A program made the position numbers and the translations under genes. This document shows positions 34,919 to 43,164 of a DNA stretch of 64,000 nucleotides, piece after piece. This DNA is from Rhizobium etli_C (GTDB lineage Bacteria; Pseudomonadota; Alphaproteobacteria; Rhizobiales; Rhizobiaceae): assembly GCF_014198605.1 (NCBI RefSeq), contig NZ_JACIHU010000001.1, one strand, 5' to 3'. The notes beneath the pieces are model-generated. The model saw nothing but the letters and a program-made list of their open reading frames with translations, was not told where the DNA came from and made no database searches. How positions within the stretch are numbered: position 1 is the first letter of the stretch; each line of letters begins with the position of its first letter.

Positions 34919-35587
34919 CTATCGCGTCGGGTAGTTGAAGTAGTGGCGGGAAATGAGGGCGAAGAGGCCCATCAGCAGGGTCGAAATAACGAGGTAGATG
35001 GTGGTTACGGAGAAGTAGACCTCGAAGCTGCGGAACGTGTCGGATTCGATTCTCTGCGCCGCCGACGTCAGTTCGTAGGCGGCGATCGAGGTGCAGACGG
35101 AGGTGGTGAGGGTCAGTATGACGAACTGACTGGTAAGCGACGGGTAGATAGCCCGGAGAGCCGGCTTCAGCACGATCAACCGAAAGACGTCGGCCTTGTG
35201 GAGGCCTAGTGCGAAGCCTGCCTCGATCTGACCCTTGCTGACGCTCTCGACGCCGCCGCGGATGATCTCGATTGCGTATGCCCCGCCGTTGATGCCCAGT
35301 GCGATAATCGCGGTGACGGTCGGGTTGAGGCGTATCCCCATCAGGGGAAGCGCGAAGTAGATGAAGAAAATCTGTACGAGGAAGGGCGTATTCCGGACGA
35401 TTTCCACGAACCCGATGACGGGAGCTCGAACGAGCCGGATCTTGGACGTTCTGGCGGCAACGCCGATAATACCGATTACCAGCGCGAGGACCATTCCGGC
35501 CAGCGCCAGCCCTATCGTACCGAGCGAACCCCAAAGCAACTCCGGGGCGCGGTCAAAGACCGCACCAAAATCGAACGTATAACCCAT
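34919..35587 (-). CDS. Amino acid-type ABC transporter permease
   Basis: Second HisM/GlnP-class permease (222 residues, about five spans), with EAA loop GQIEAGFALGLHKADVFRL. It is the first transporter gene of the operon, 47 bp after the TIM-barrel gene. Sequence order permease-permease-receptor-ATPase is complete, so the importer looks functional. Confidence 0.93.
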   Translation of the reverse strand: MGYTFDFGAVFDRAPELLWGSLGTIGLALAGMVLALVIGIIGVAARTSKIRLVRAPVIGFVEIVRNTPFLVQIFFIYFALPLMGIRLNPTVTAIIALGINGGAYAIEIIRGGVESVSKGQIEAGFALGLHKADVFRLIVLKPALRAIYPSLTSQFVILTLTTSVCTSIAAYELTSAAQRIESDTFRSFEVYFSVTTIYLVISTLLMGLFALISRHYFNYPTR

Positions 35588-35634
35588 GTATGATTTTCCT
35601 CCTCCCGGTGCGGATAATTTGCACCCGCGCCGGA

Positions 35635-36462
35635 CTATCGATTCGGCCTGACCATTCTTTCCGCACAGTTGAAAAGATGTTTAAGGTGGACCTCCGGCGC
35701 CACGGATCCGACCAGAGGCACCTCCACCGAGATGGAAGCGGCGGTGCCGACCGCAGCAACCAGATCGTCCAACGGCAGCTCCCCCTCGCCTGGAGGCAGT
35801 CGACCGCTTCTTGCTTCCGCGATCATTTCCTCCGGCTTTGCCGGCGCCGGACCGGCCACGTCGCATAGTTGGACGTGCTTCACTTTGTCGAGGTTGGCCC
35901 GCAAATCTGCCAGAGCCGCGCCGTTCCTGAAGAAATGAATGCCGTCGACGAGAACGCCGGCATTCTCCATCCCCGCCTCTGTCACGAGGTCGATGCAATC
36001 CGCAAAGGCTTTGACCACCCGCCAGCCCATGTTCTCGATGTCAACCGCCAACCCGTAACGTCGCGCAAGGACGCAGAAATCCGAAAAGTTCGATAACAGC
36101 CTGGCATGATCCGGATCGTCACCGCAGACGCTGAGCCGACGCGCTCCAATATTCGCGGCGGCTGCGACGGTCGCCTCCACTGACGATGCGTCGAAAGAGG
36201 GATCGATCACGAAGAACTCTATGTCGAAGACTTCGACTTCTTCACCGGCAAGCACAGCCTTCAACTCTCCGGCTGCTGCGCTGCCGACAGACAATTCATA
36301 GTACGGCGCACCGGGAAATGCCGGATGGAGCCTGAGGCCGATCCTGGAGAAACCTGCCCCTTTGGCAATCTTCGCGAACTCCGTGGGGGGGAGCATTATA
36401 GACGAGAAGTGCGCGACGCCGATCGGGACGGGCGACTTTGATGTAAAGGTGGCGGCCATCAT
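35635..36462 (-). CDS. Sugar phosphate isomerase/epimerase-like TIM-barrel protein
   Basis: Predicted metal-dependent TIM-barrel enzyme (275 residues) of the AP-endonuclease-2/xylose-isomerase-like superfamily. Visible features are VDIENMGWR, VLVDGIHFFRNG (metal-site strand and His) and the C-terminal LPPGEGELPLDDLV. Members include 3-dehydroshikimate dehydratases as well as sugar epimerases. In this operon a dehydroshikimate dehydratase role, making protocatechuate, is an attractive but unproven inference. It overlaps the regulator stop by 4 bp. A Met one codon later (36459) is an equal start. Confidence 0.85.
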   Translation of the reverse strand: MMAATFTSKSPVPIGVAHFSSIMLPPTEFAKIAKGAGFSRIGLRLHPAFPGAPYYELSVGSAAAGELKAVLAGEEVEVFDIEFFVIDPSFDASSVEATVAAAANIGARRLSVCGDDPDHARLLSNFSDFCVLARRYGLAVDIENMGWRVVKAFADCIDLVTEAGMENAGVLVDGIHFFRNGAALADLRANLDKVKHVQLCDVAGPAPAKPEEMIAEARSGRLPPGEGELPLDDLVAAVGTAASISVEVPLVGSVAPEVHLKHLFNCAERMVRPNR

Positions 36463-37196
36463 ACGACACCTTTCGTCGCAAGATGGTTGCGAAGATTGGT
36501 TCCGGTCCGGTGGATGTGCTGTCGCAGCTTCTCGCAGGCATATTCAACGTCGCGTGCCACGGCGCCCTGGGCAATCTCGCTGTGCTCCTGACCTACGTTG
36601 CGGTCCCCGGATGTGCGGACAAGGAAGGCGCGGCGGTATCGGTCGTTGAGATTCAGCAGAAGATTGCAGAAGTGGAGAAGCAGCGGCTTGCCACAGCCCG
36701 AGATTAAGGTGAGGTGGAATTCGCGGTGCAGCGCTTCCCAGTGTTCCAGCGTTTCGGGACGAGCGGCGTCGCGCTCAGTTCGGTTCAGGCGATGGAGCGC
36801 ACGCATGATGTTGCCCTCCCACTCGACGTCGCCGATGCGAATGGATTCGCGCAGTGCGAAGACCTCGAGTTCCTCCCGAAGGGTCGTAACCTCTTCGAGA
36901 TTAGCAAGCGAGATCGGGGCGACCCGATAGCCTCGATTGTCCTGAAACTCGACAAGGCCGTCGGAAATGAGTCGGGCCAGGCCTTCGCGCAACGGACTGA
37001 GGCTGACGTTGAACGTCTTTCGCGCCCTGTCGAGATTGATCTTGCTGCCCGCCTCCAGCTCCCCGGAAATGATGGCCTCTCGAAGACGCGATGCGAGCTG
37101 GCTGCCGATGGTGTTTTTTCCATCGTCGGCAAAAGCAGCGGACGGCGCGTCTTCCTCCGTCAGTGCGCCACGGGCACCATCGTCGCTCGAGTCCAT
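36459..37196 (-). CDS. GntR-family (FadR/FCD) transcriptional regulator
   Basis: DNA-binding regulator of 245 residues with start at 37196, chosen because GGGAGGAGAG lies just upstream; an ATG at 37256 would fall inside the promoter. The winged-helix domain is at about residues 25-95 (SQLASRLREAIISGELEAG, SLSPLREGLARL). An FCD ligand domain follows (about 105-235) with the metal/effector histidines in LHREFHLTLI and the late H-rich helices. It is first in the minus-strand operon and divergent from the ring-cleavage operon. It probably represses both, released by a pathway intermediate. Confidence 0.93.
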   Translation of the reverse strand: MDSSDDGARGALTEEDAPSAAFADDGKNTIGSQLASRLREAIISGELEAGSKINLDRARKTFNVSLSPLREGLARLISDGLVEFQDNRGYRVAPISLANLEEVTTLREELEVFALRESIRIGDVEWEGNIMRALHRLNRTERDAARPETLEHWEALHREFHLTLISGCGKPLLLHFCNLLLNLNDRYRRAFLVRTSGDRNVGQEHSEIAQGAVARDVEYACEKLRQHIHRTGTNLRNHLATKGVV

Positions 37197-37234
37197 CTCT
37201 CCTCCCAGCCAATCAAACTTTCGATGATCGATAT

Positions 37235-37251
37235 AATAAACGATTATTTTC
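37235..37251. promoter_or_regulatory. Candidate GntR operator 1 (gntR side)
   Basis: A 17-bp site containing CGATTATT that matches operator 2 (37397-37413) at 14 of 17 positions. On the minus strand it fills the spacer between TTGACG (37250-37255 region) and a TATATC-like -10, about 40 bp before the gntR start. Such a position would block RNA polymerase directly. Confidence 0.6.
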
Positions 37252-37263
37252 GTCAAGTCGGCA

Positions 37264-37389
37264 CTGAGAGAACGGCTGAATTTTCCTCAGATACAATAGA
37301 GAATAACAATTTTACATTACAATTCACTATGTTAGCTAAAAATCCGCAGGTCGAAACGAAAGCATGGCGCTTGAGGTCCGTTCTCTCAG
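37264..37389. repeat. 12-bp perfect inverted repeat in the divergent promoter region
   Basis: CTGAGAGAACGG at 37264-37275 recurs in inverse orientation at 37378-37389. On each side it is followed outwards by GTCAAG and then the operator-like site, so the two promoters are mirror images. It could be a second regulator's site or an upstream activating element. Confidence 0.6.
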
Positions 37390-37390
37390 C

Positions 37391-37419
37391 TTGACAGATA
37401 ATCGATTATTCTCATATTT
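37391..37419 (+). promoter_or_regulatory. Candidate promoter with GntR operator 2 in its spacer (ring-cleavage operon)
   Basis: TTGACA (37391-37396), a 17-bp spacer and ATATTT (37414-37419). The spacer holds the palindrome ATAATCGATTAT (37398-37409). It lies about 25 bp upstream of the dioxygenase start. This agrees with repression by the neighbouring GntR protein. Confidence 0.6.
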
Positions 37420-37442
37420 GAAAACCATGAGGAGGTGGCAGC

Positions 37443-38336
37443 ATGCCAATCAGAACCGAGAGCGAGTTGACGCCTGCCGTCCTCGCCGTGATGAACCGCA
37501 CCGGGGATCCCAGGCTGCGTGAAATACTCGTCGCAATGGTGAAGCATCTCCACGCGTTCGTACGGGAGGTCAGGCTTTCGGAAGCTGAATTCCGCGAGGC
37601 CACAGCGGTCCTCAACGAAATTGGCCAATTGCAGACTGATAGTCACAACGAGTTCGTGCTGATGGCAGGATCGCTTGGCGTCTCTTCGCTCGTCTGCCTG
37701 CTCAATAACGGTGACAAGGGGCAGACGGAGACGTCGCAATCGTTGCTCGGGCCATTCTGGCGGCTTAACTCTCCGCGAGTCGAGAATGGCGGAACCATCA
37801 TTCGGTCCGAAACTCCGGGCTCGCCTTTGTTCGTCCATGCGAAGGTGATCGATCGGGAGGGCAAGCCTATCGCCGGCGCCGAGGTCGACGTGTGGCATGC
37901 GTCGCCTGTCGGTCTTTACGAGAACCAGGATCCCGACCAGGCAGAAATGAATCTCCGCGGGAAACTCACCACGGACGAAGAAGGCCGCTTCTGGTTCAGG
38001 ACAGTCAAAATGGTCGGCTATCCGATCCCGGTCGACGGGGTCGTGGGTCGCCTTCTCAAGGCGCAAGGCCGCCACCCCTATCGCCCCGCCCATCTGCACG
38101 CGCTTATCTTCAAGCACGGATACAAGACACTCATCTCGCAGGTCTTCGATCCGAGCGATCCGAACATCGACTCCGACGTGCAGTTTGGCGTGACCGCGGC
38201 GTTGACGGGTGACTTCGTTCGGCATGAAGAACCGCACCCGTCCGACGCGGAGGTCGCGGGACCGTGGTTCTCGCTCGACTACACTTATGTCATGGAGCCG
38301 GGTGAGGCAGCCCTGCCGCGCCCTCCGATCAAATAA
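37443..38336 (+). CDS. Intradiol ring-cleavage dioxygenase (catechol/hydroxyquinol 1,2-dioxygenase type)
   Basis: Non-haem Fe(III) dioxygenase opening an aromatic diol ring between the hydroxyl carbons. It is 297 residues. An N-terminal helical dimerisation domain (about 10-105) precedes the C-terminal beta-sandwich. The four iron ligands are readable: Tyr159 (VGLYEN), Tyr193 (VGYPIP), His217 and His219 (RPAHLHA), with the spacing of catechol 1,2-dioxygenases. Length and N-domain fit the hydroxyquinol 1,2-dioxygenase group best, but pyrogallol or catechol cannot be excluded. It heads the plus-strand operon. AGGAGG is 9-14 bp upstream. Confidence 0.93.
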   Translation: MPIRTESELTPAVLAVMNRTGDPRLREILVAMVKHLHAFVREVRLSEAEFREATAVLNEIGQLQTDSHNEFVLMAGSLGVSSLVCLLNNGDKGQTETSQSLLGPFWRLNSPRVENGGTIIRSETPGSPLFVHAKVIDREGKPIAGAEVDVWHASPVGLYENQDPDQAEMNLRGKLTTDEEGRFWFRTVKMVGYPIPVDGVVGRLLKAQGRHPYRPAHLHALIFKHGYKTLISQVFDPSDPNIDSDVQFGVTAALTGDFVRHEEPHPSDAEVAGPWFSLDYTYVMEPGEAALPRPPIK

Positions 38337-38357
38337 CGAAACCAGCAGAGCCAAATC

Positions 38358-39140
38358 ATGATCACGGAAAAGAAACGCCAGGAGGTAGCCGACGCGCTGC
38401 TGAGGGCCGAAGTCGAACGCAAGCCAATCATCCAGCCAAGCAAGACGTACCCGAACCTGGAACTCCAAGACGCCTACAATATACAAGCGCTCTGGGCGCA
38501 GGCGCGGATTGCCAAAGGTGCACGGATCGTCGGCCACAAGATCGGACTGACGTCGCGGGCAATGCAGATGGCCTCCAAGATGACGGAGCCCGATTACGGC
38601 GTCATTCTCGACGACGCTCTCTTCAATGATGGGGCGCAGATCAAAGCGGATCTGTTCATCAAGCCTCGTCTCGAAGTCGAACTCGCATTCGTAATGGGCG
38701 AGGATCTTGAAGGTTCGGGCACCCGTATCTATGACGTGATGAGGGCGACCGAATTTGTCGTTCCCGCTCTCGAAATCATCGACTATCGAACCGAAGTGCC
38801 AAGAGCGATCACCGACACGATCGCCGACAACGCGGCTTTCGGAGCGATCGTCGTGGGTGGTCGTATCGTCCGACCGATGGATATCGATATCCGCTGGGTC
38901 GGCGCGACGCTTTCGAAAAACGGCATCATCGAGGAGTCGGGCGTGTCCGCAGCCATCATGGGGCATCCAGCCGCCGGAATCGCATGGCTCGTGAACAAGC
39001 TCCATGCTGTCGGAGGAGGCTTGAAGCAGGGCCAGATCGTTCTTGCCGGTTCGTTCACCCGCCCCGTGGATATCGCCAAGGGCGATGTCATCCAGGCTGA
39101 TTACGGGCCGGTCGGCTCCATCGGCGTTTCGTTCGTGTGA
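38358..39140 (+). CDS. 2-oxo-hept-4-ene-1,7-dioate hydratase-like protein (HpaH/MhpD family)
   Basis: Cytoplasmic enzyme of 260 residues from the hydratase/decarboxylase family that adds water to 2-hydroxydienoates, or decarboxylates 4-oxalocrotonate. Family stretches are GHKIGLTSRAMQ (about 56-67), PRLEVELAFVMG (about 105-116) with metal-binding Glu residues, and VLAGSFTRPVDIAKGD near the end. By sequence it is closest to HpaH of the homoprotocatechuate pathway. It is 21 bp after the dioxygenase and 7 bp before the aldolase. Confidence 0.9.
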   Translation: MITEKKRQEVADALLRAEVERKPIIQPSKTYPNLELQDAYNIQALWAQARIAKGARIVGHKIGLTSRAMQMASKMTEPDYGVILDDALFNDGAQIKADLFIKPRLEVELAFVMGEDLEGSGTRIYDVMRATEFVVPALEIIDYRTEVPRAITDTIADNAAFGAIVVGGRIVRPMDIDIRWVGATLSKNGIIEESGVSAAIMGHPAAGIAWLVNKLHAVGGGLKQGQIVLAGSFTRPVDIAKGDVIQADYGPVGSIGVSFV

Positions 39141-39147
39141 GGTAGCG

Positions 39148-39912
39148 ATGGAACTCCCCATCAATCACTTTAAGCGGAAGCTTATGGCTGGGCAAAGCCA
39201 GATCGGCCTATGGTGCGGCCTTCCGGGAAGCTACGCCGCGGAGATCGTTGCGCCGGCGGGCTTCGACTGGTTGCTGTTCGACACCGAGCACTCTCCCAGC
39301 GACGTCCTCACCGTCCTGCCCCAGTTGCAGGCGGTCGCGCCCTACAACGTTTCTCCCGTCGTACGCCCTGCCTTCAACGACCCCGTGCTGATCAAGCGGT
39401 TCCTGGATATCGGCGTGCAGACGCTGCTCGTTCCTTATGTGCAGAATGAAGAGGAGGCGATGGCCGCCGTAGCAGCCATACGGTATCCGCCGCGCGGGAT
39501 TCGCGGTGTCTCCGCCTTGACGCGTGCCACACGCTTCGGGCGCGTTTTGAACTACGCACAGATCGCGGAGCAGGAGATATGCCTGCTTCTTCAAATCGAG
39601 ACCCGGGAAGCGCTCGATCATCTCGAGTCCATCGCCGCGGTCGAAGGAGTGGACGGCATCTTCATCGGCCCGGCTGATCTCGCGGCGAGCTTTGGCCATC
39701 CTGGTCAACCGGGCCACCCTGAAGTGGTTGTGGCGATCGAGGACGCGATAAGCCGCTTGAAGGCGCTTGGAAAGCCGACGGGCATACTCACCCCCGACGA
39801 GAAGTTCGCAGCCCGCTGCATTTCGCTCGGGACGCTGTTTACCGCAGTCGGTGTAGATGTCGCCCTACTTGCAAGAGGATCCGAAGCGCTCGCGGCCAGG
39901 TTCGCGACTTAG
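39148..39912 (+). CDS. 4-hydroxy-2-oxoheptanedioate aldolase-like protein (HpaI family)
   Basis: Class II pyruvate aldolase (254 residues) splitting 4-hydroxy-2-oxo acids to pyruvate and an aldehyde. Start at 39148 (MELPINHFKRKL). Motifs: GLWCGLPGSY, WLLFDTEHSPSD with the catalytic His, the metal-ligand Glu in LLLQIETREAL, and FIGPADLAASFGHPG. Together with the hydratase it forms the lower part of a meta-type pathway. It overlaps no gene but is 10 bp from the next. Confidence 0.92.
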   Translation: MELPINHFKRKLMAGQSQIGLWCGLPGSYAAEIVAPAGFDWLLFDTEHSPSDVLTVLPQLQAVAPYNVSPVVRPAFNDPVLIKRFLDIGVQTLLVPYVQNEEEAMAAVAAIRYPPRGIRGVSALTRATRFGRVLNYAQIAEQEICLLLQIETREALDHLESIAAVEGVDGIFIGPADLAASFGHPGQPGHPEVVVAIEDAISRLKALGKPTGILTPDEKFAARCISLGTLFTAVGVDVALLARGSEALAARFAT

Positions 39913-39922
39913 GAGTTCGAAG

Positions 39923-40594
39923 ATGTCGACGCGGAAGCAGATTATGGCTGAGATAGCGCCGACCGGCGCTATCAGGGCCGCCATCAATATGTCAAATGCG
40001 GCGTTGGTCCGCTGGGACGATGAGACGGGCGCCTTAGACGGTCCGAGCGCCCAGATAGCCTACAAGATTGCCGAACAATTGGATTGCAGTCTCTCTCTAA
40101 TCCAGTACGGCTCGGCTGCCGACATACTTGCCGATGCAGACGGCGACGAATGGGACATCGCTTTCATTGCCTCGGATCCATCAAGAGCCGACCGCTTCTC
40201 CTTCTCACCTCCATACATCTCCGTCAAAGCGACTTATCTCGTACCTGACAGTTCGTCCTTCCGGCGTGTCGAAGATGTTGACGTCGAAGGAGTCCAGATC
40301 GCCTCTGCAAGGAGTGCAGCCTATACGAAGCAACTCGAACGAATTCTTCACAGAGCTTCAGTCTCCCACACCGATAGCCCTGCAACGGCCATCAATCTGC
40401 TTGTCGAATCGCAGTGCGATGCGGCTGCGGGACTGACCGAATATCTCATCCAAACTTCGGAAAGAATTTCAGGCTTCCGGCTCGTGGAAGGAACATTCTC
40501 CGAAATCCCCCAGACGATCGCCGTGCATAAAAGATCCGTTCATGCCTCAGCCTTTTTCGCAGATTTCGTACGCGATTTTACATTGCGCCCTTAG
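39923..40594 (+). CDS. Substrate-binding-domain protein without signal peptide
   Basis: A 223-residue protein with the fold signature of periplasmic solute-binding proteins: APTGAIRAAINMSNAAL at the start, GEWDIAFIASDPSRADRFSFSPPY-like region near residues 75-100 and a late DFVRDF helix. No signal peptide or lipobox precedes the domain, and GGAGTTCGAAG upstream of the ATG at 39923 supports this start. It may therefore act in the cytoplasm as a ligand-binding or sensory protein. Last gene of the plus-strand operon. Confidence 0.8.
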   Translation: MSTRKQIMAEIAPTGAIRAAINMSNAALVRWDDETGALDGPSAQIAYKIAEQLDCSLSLIQYGSAADILADADGDEWDIAFIASDPSRADRFSFSPPYISVKATYLVPDSSSFRRVEDVDVEGVQIASARSAAYTKQLERILHRASVSHTDSPATAINLLVESQCDAAAGLTEYLIQTSERISGFRLVEGTFSEIPQTIAVHKRSVHASAFFADFVRDFTLRP

Positions 40595-40618
40595 CTAGCA
40601 ATACAAAGCGGAAAATCA

Positions 40619-40645
40619 AAAAGGCCGCGGATGACGCGGCCTTTT
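40619..40645. terminator. Bidirectional terminator between the catabolic operon and clpA
   Basis: Stem arms AAGGCCGCG (40621-40629) and CGCGGCCTT (40635-40643) with a 5-base loop, flanked by A and T runs. It serves the plus-strand operon and the convergent clpA. Confidence 0.85.
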
Positions 40646-40664
40646 CCAATTCAGGGGCAAGAAC

Positions 40665-43154
40665 TCACTTCTTGCGCGGAACCTTGGGAACCGTGCTTCC
40701 CTTCTTCGGGGCGTCGCGAACTTCAGGCTCTGCCTGCGGGACCGTCTTGGCGCGGGTCTTGCGGGCCGTCTTCGTCTTCAGTTCGCCATCGCCTTCGTCA
40801 TCGGCCTCGGGATGCACGACTTCGGCTTCCGGCTTCGGCTTGATCGGCGCCGTATCCGGTATGGCTTCCAGCACGATGCCGGGCTTGCCGTCTTCCTTGG
40901 GACCGACGGTGACGTTGACGACGCCGCCCTTCTTCAGCTTGCCGAAGAGGATTTCGTTGGCAAGCGGCTTCTTGATGGTGTCCTGGATGACGCGGGCAAG
41001 CGGGCGGGCGCCCATCTTCTCGTCGTAACCCTTTTCCGCCAGCCAGGCGATCGCGTCCTCATGCAGGTCGAAGGTGACGTTCCGTTCGGAAAGCTGGGCC
41101 TCCAGCTGCATGATGAACTTCTGCACGACCTTGTGAATGACAGCGGTCGGCAGCGCCGCGAAGGGAATGATCGCGTCGAGACGGTTGCGGAACTCCGGCG
41201 TGAACAGACGGGTCAGCGCCTCTTCGTCCTCGCCGGTGCGCTTGGACGAACCGAATCCGATCGCGGCCTTGGCCATTTCGGACGCGCCCGCATTGGTCGT
41301 CATGATCAGGATGACGTTGCGGAAGTCGATCTTCTTGCCGTTATGGTCGGTCAGCGTGCCATGATCCATGACCTGCAGCAGGATGTTGTAGATGTCAGGA
41401 TGCGCCTTTTCGATTTCGTCGAGCAGGACCACGCAATGCGGATGCTGGTCGACGCCATCTGTCAGAAGACCGCCTTGATCGAAACCGACATAGCCGGGAG
41501 GTGCACCGAGCAGACGCGAGACCGTATGCCGCTCCATATATTCCGACATGTCGAAGCGCAGAAGCTCGACGCCAAGCGACGACGCCAGCTGCTTTGCGAC
41601 CTCGGTCTTGCCGACGCCGGTCGGACCGGAGAAAACATAGGAGCCGATCGGCTTGTTCGGCTCGCGCAGACCGGCACGCGCCAGCTTGATCGAGGTCGAA
41701 AGGGCTTCGATGGCGATATCCTGGCCGTAGACGACCGAGCGCAGTTCCTGCTCGAGATTGGCGAGCACCGCTTCGTCATCCTTGGAGACGGTCTTCGGCG
41801 GAATGCGCGCCATCGTCGCGATCGTCGCCTCGATCTCCTTTTCGGTGATCAGCTTGCGGCGCTTCGACGGCGGCAGCAGCATCTGGGCCGCCCCGGTTTC
41901 GTCGATCACGTCGATCGCCTTGTCCGGCAGCTTGCGGTCGGAGATGTAGCGGGCCGAGAGTTCGACGGCCGATTTGATCGCGTCGTTGGAATAACGCAGG
42001 TGGTGATACTCTTCGAAATAGGGCTTCAGACCCTTCATGATCTCGATTGCATCGTTGATCGACGGCTCGCTGACGTCGATCTTCTGGAAACGACGCACCA
42101 GCGCCCGGTCCTTCTCGAAGAACTGACGATATTCCTTGTAGGTGGTCGAACCGATGCAGCGGATCGCGCCGGACGACAGCGCCGGCTTCAGGAGGTTCGA
42201 CGCATCCATCGCCCCGCCCGATGTGGCGCCGGCGCCGATCACCGTATGGATCTCGTCGATGAACAGCACCGCACCCGGATATTCTTCCAGCTCCTTGACG
42301 ACCTGCTTCAGGCGCTCCTCGAAATCGCCGCGGTAGCGCGTGCCGGCGAGCAGCGTGCCCATGTCGAGCGAGAAGATCGTCGCATCGGCGAGCGCCTCGG
42401 GAACCTTGCCCTCGACGATCCGCTTGGCGAGGCCTTCGGCAATTGCCGTCTTGCCGACGCCGGGATCACCGACATAGAGCGGATTGTTCTTCGAACGGCG
42501 GCACAGGATCTGGATGGTACGGCTCACCTCGGCGTGACGGCCGATCAGCGGATCGATCTTGCCGCCCTTGGCCTTCTCGTTGAGATTGACGCAATAGGCT
42601 TTCAGCGCATCCTGCTGCTTCTTGGGGCCGCCCTCTTCCTCGCCGCCGCGTGCAGTCGGCTTGCTCTCGGCTTCCTCCTCGGCGCCGCGCGGAGGGCGGG
42701 CCTCAGAGGCGCCCGGCCGCTTGCCAATGCCATGAGAGATGTAGTTGACGGCATCGTAGCGGGTCATCTCCTGCTCCTGCAGGAAATAGGCGGCATGGCT
42801 TTCGCGCTCGGCGAAAATCGCGACGAGCACGTTGGCGCCGGTCACCTCTTCGCGCCCGGAAGACTGCACATGGATGACGGCGCGCTGGATGACGCGCTGG
42901 AAGCCGGAGGTCGGCTTCGAATCCTCGTCATATCCGGTGATCAGATTGGAAAGTTCGTTATCGACATATTCGACGAGCGTCTTGCGCAGCGCGTCGAGAT
43001 CGACGTTGCAGGCACCCATGACCGCGGCCGCATCGGCATCGTCGATCAGGGCGAGCAGCAGATGCTCGAGCGTCGCATATTCGTGATGCCGCTCGTTGGC
43101 AAAGGTCAGTGCCTGATGGAGCGCCTTCTCTAAACTAGGCGAAAATGTTGGCAC
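40665..43154 (-). CDS. clpA: ATP-dependent Clp protease ATP-binding subunit ClpA
   Basis: Hexameric AAA+ unfoldase feeding substrates to ClpP (829 residues). N-domain repeats (1-145), Walker A motifs GDPGVGKT and GPTGVGKT in the two ATPase modules, and Walker B FIDEIHT are present. A Lys/Glu/Pro-rich tail of about 65 residues (765-829) extends past the usual end, as in other rhizobial ClpA proteins. It is 10 bp after clpS, forming an adaptor-unfoldase operon. Confidence 0.97.
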   Translation of the reverse strand: MPTFSPSLEKALHQALTFANERHHEYATLEHLLLALIDDADAAAVMGACNVDLDALRKTLVEYVDNELSNLITGYDEDSKPTSGFQRVIQRAVIHVQSSGREEVTGANVLVAIFAERESHAAYFLQEQEMTRYDAVNYISHGIGKRPGASEARPPRGAEEEAESKPTARGGEEEGGPKKQQDALKAYCVNLNEKAKGGKIDPLIGRHAEVSRTIQILCRRSKNNPLYVGDPGVGKTAIAEGLAKRIVEGKVPEALADATIFSLDMGTLLAGTRYRGDFEERLKQVVKELEEYPGAVLFIDEIHTVIGAGATSGGAMDASNLLKPALSSGAIRCIGSTTYKEYRQFFEKDRALVRRFQKIDVSEPSINDAIEIMKGLKPYFEEYHHLRYSNDAIKSAVELSARYISDRKLPDKAIDVIDETGAAQMLLPPSKRRKLITEKEIEATIATMARIPPKTVSKDDEAVLANLEQELRSVVYGQDIAIEALSTSIKLARAGLREPNKPIGSYVFSGPTGVGKTEVAKQLASSLGVELLRFDMSEYMERHTVSRLLGAPPGYVGFDQGGLLTDGVDQHPHCVVLLDEIEKAHPDIYNILLQVMDHGTLTDHNGKKIDFRNVILIMTTNAGASEMAKAAIGFGSSKRTGEDEEALTRLFTPEFRNRLDAIIPFAALPTAVIHKVVQKFIMQLEAQLSERNVTFDLHEDAIAWLAEKGYDEKMGARPLARVIQDTIKKPLANEILFGKLKKGGVVNVTVGPKEDGKPGIVLEAIPDTAPIKPKPEAEVVHPEADDEGDGELKTKTARKTRAKTVPQAEPEVRDAPKKGSTVPKVPRKK

Positions 43155-43164
43155 GTTCAGATCC

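Noticed and set aside
40812..43133. 773-codon plus-strand frame opposite clpA
   Set aside because: Antisense shadow of a well-supported clpA; its Arg/Asp/Val-rich translation has no domain pattern. Similar shadows lie opposite bamA (16675-19047), rpsB (24697-25770) and the dioxygenase genes (37386-39164).
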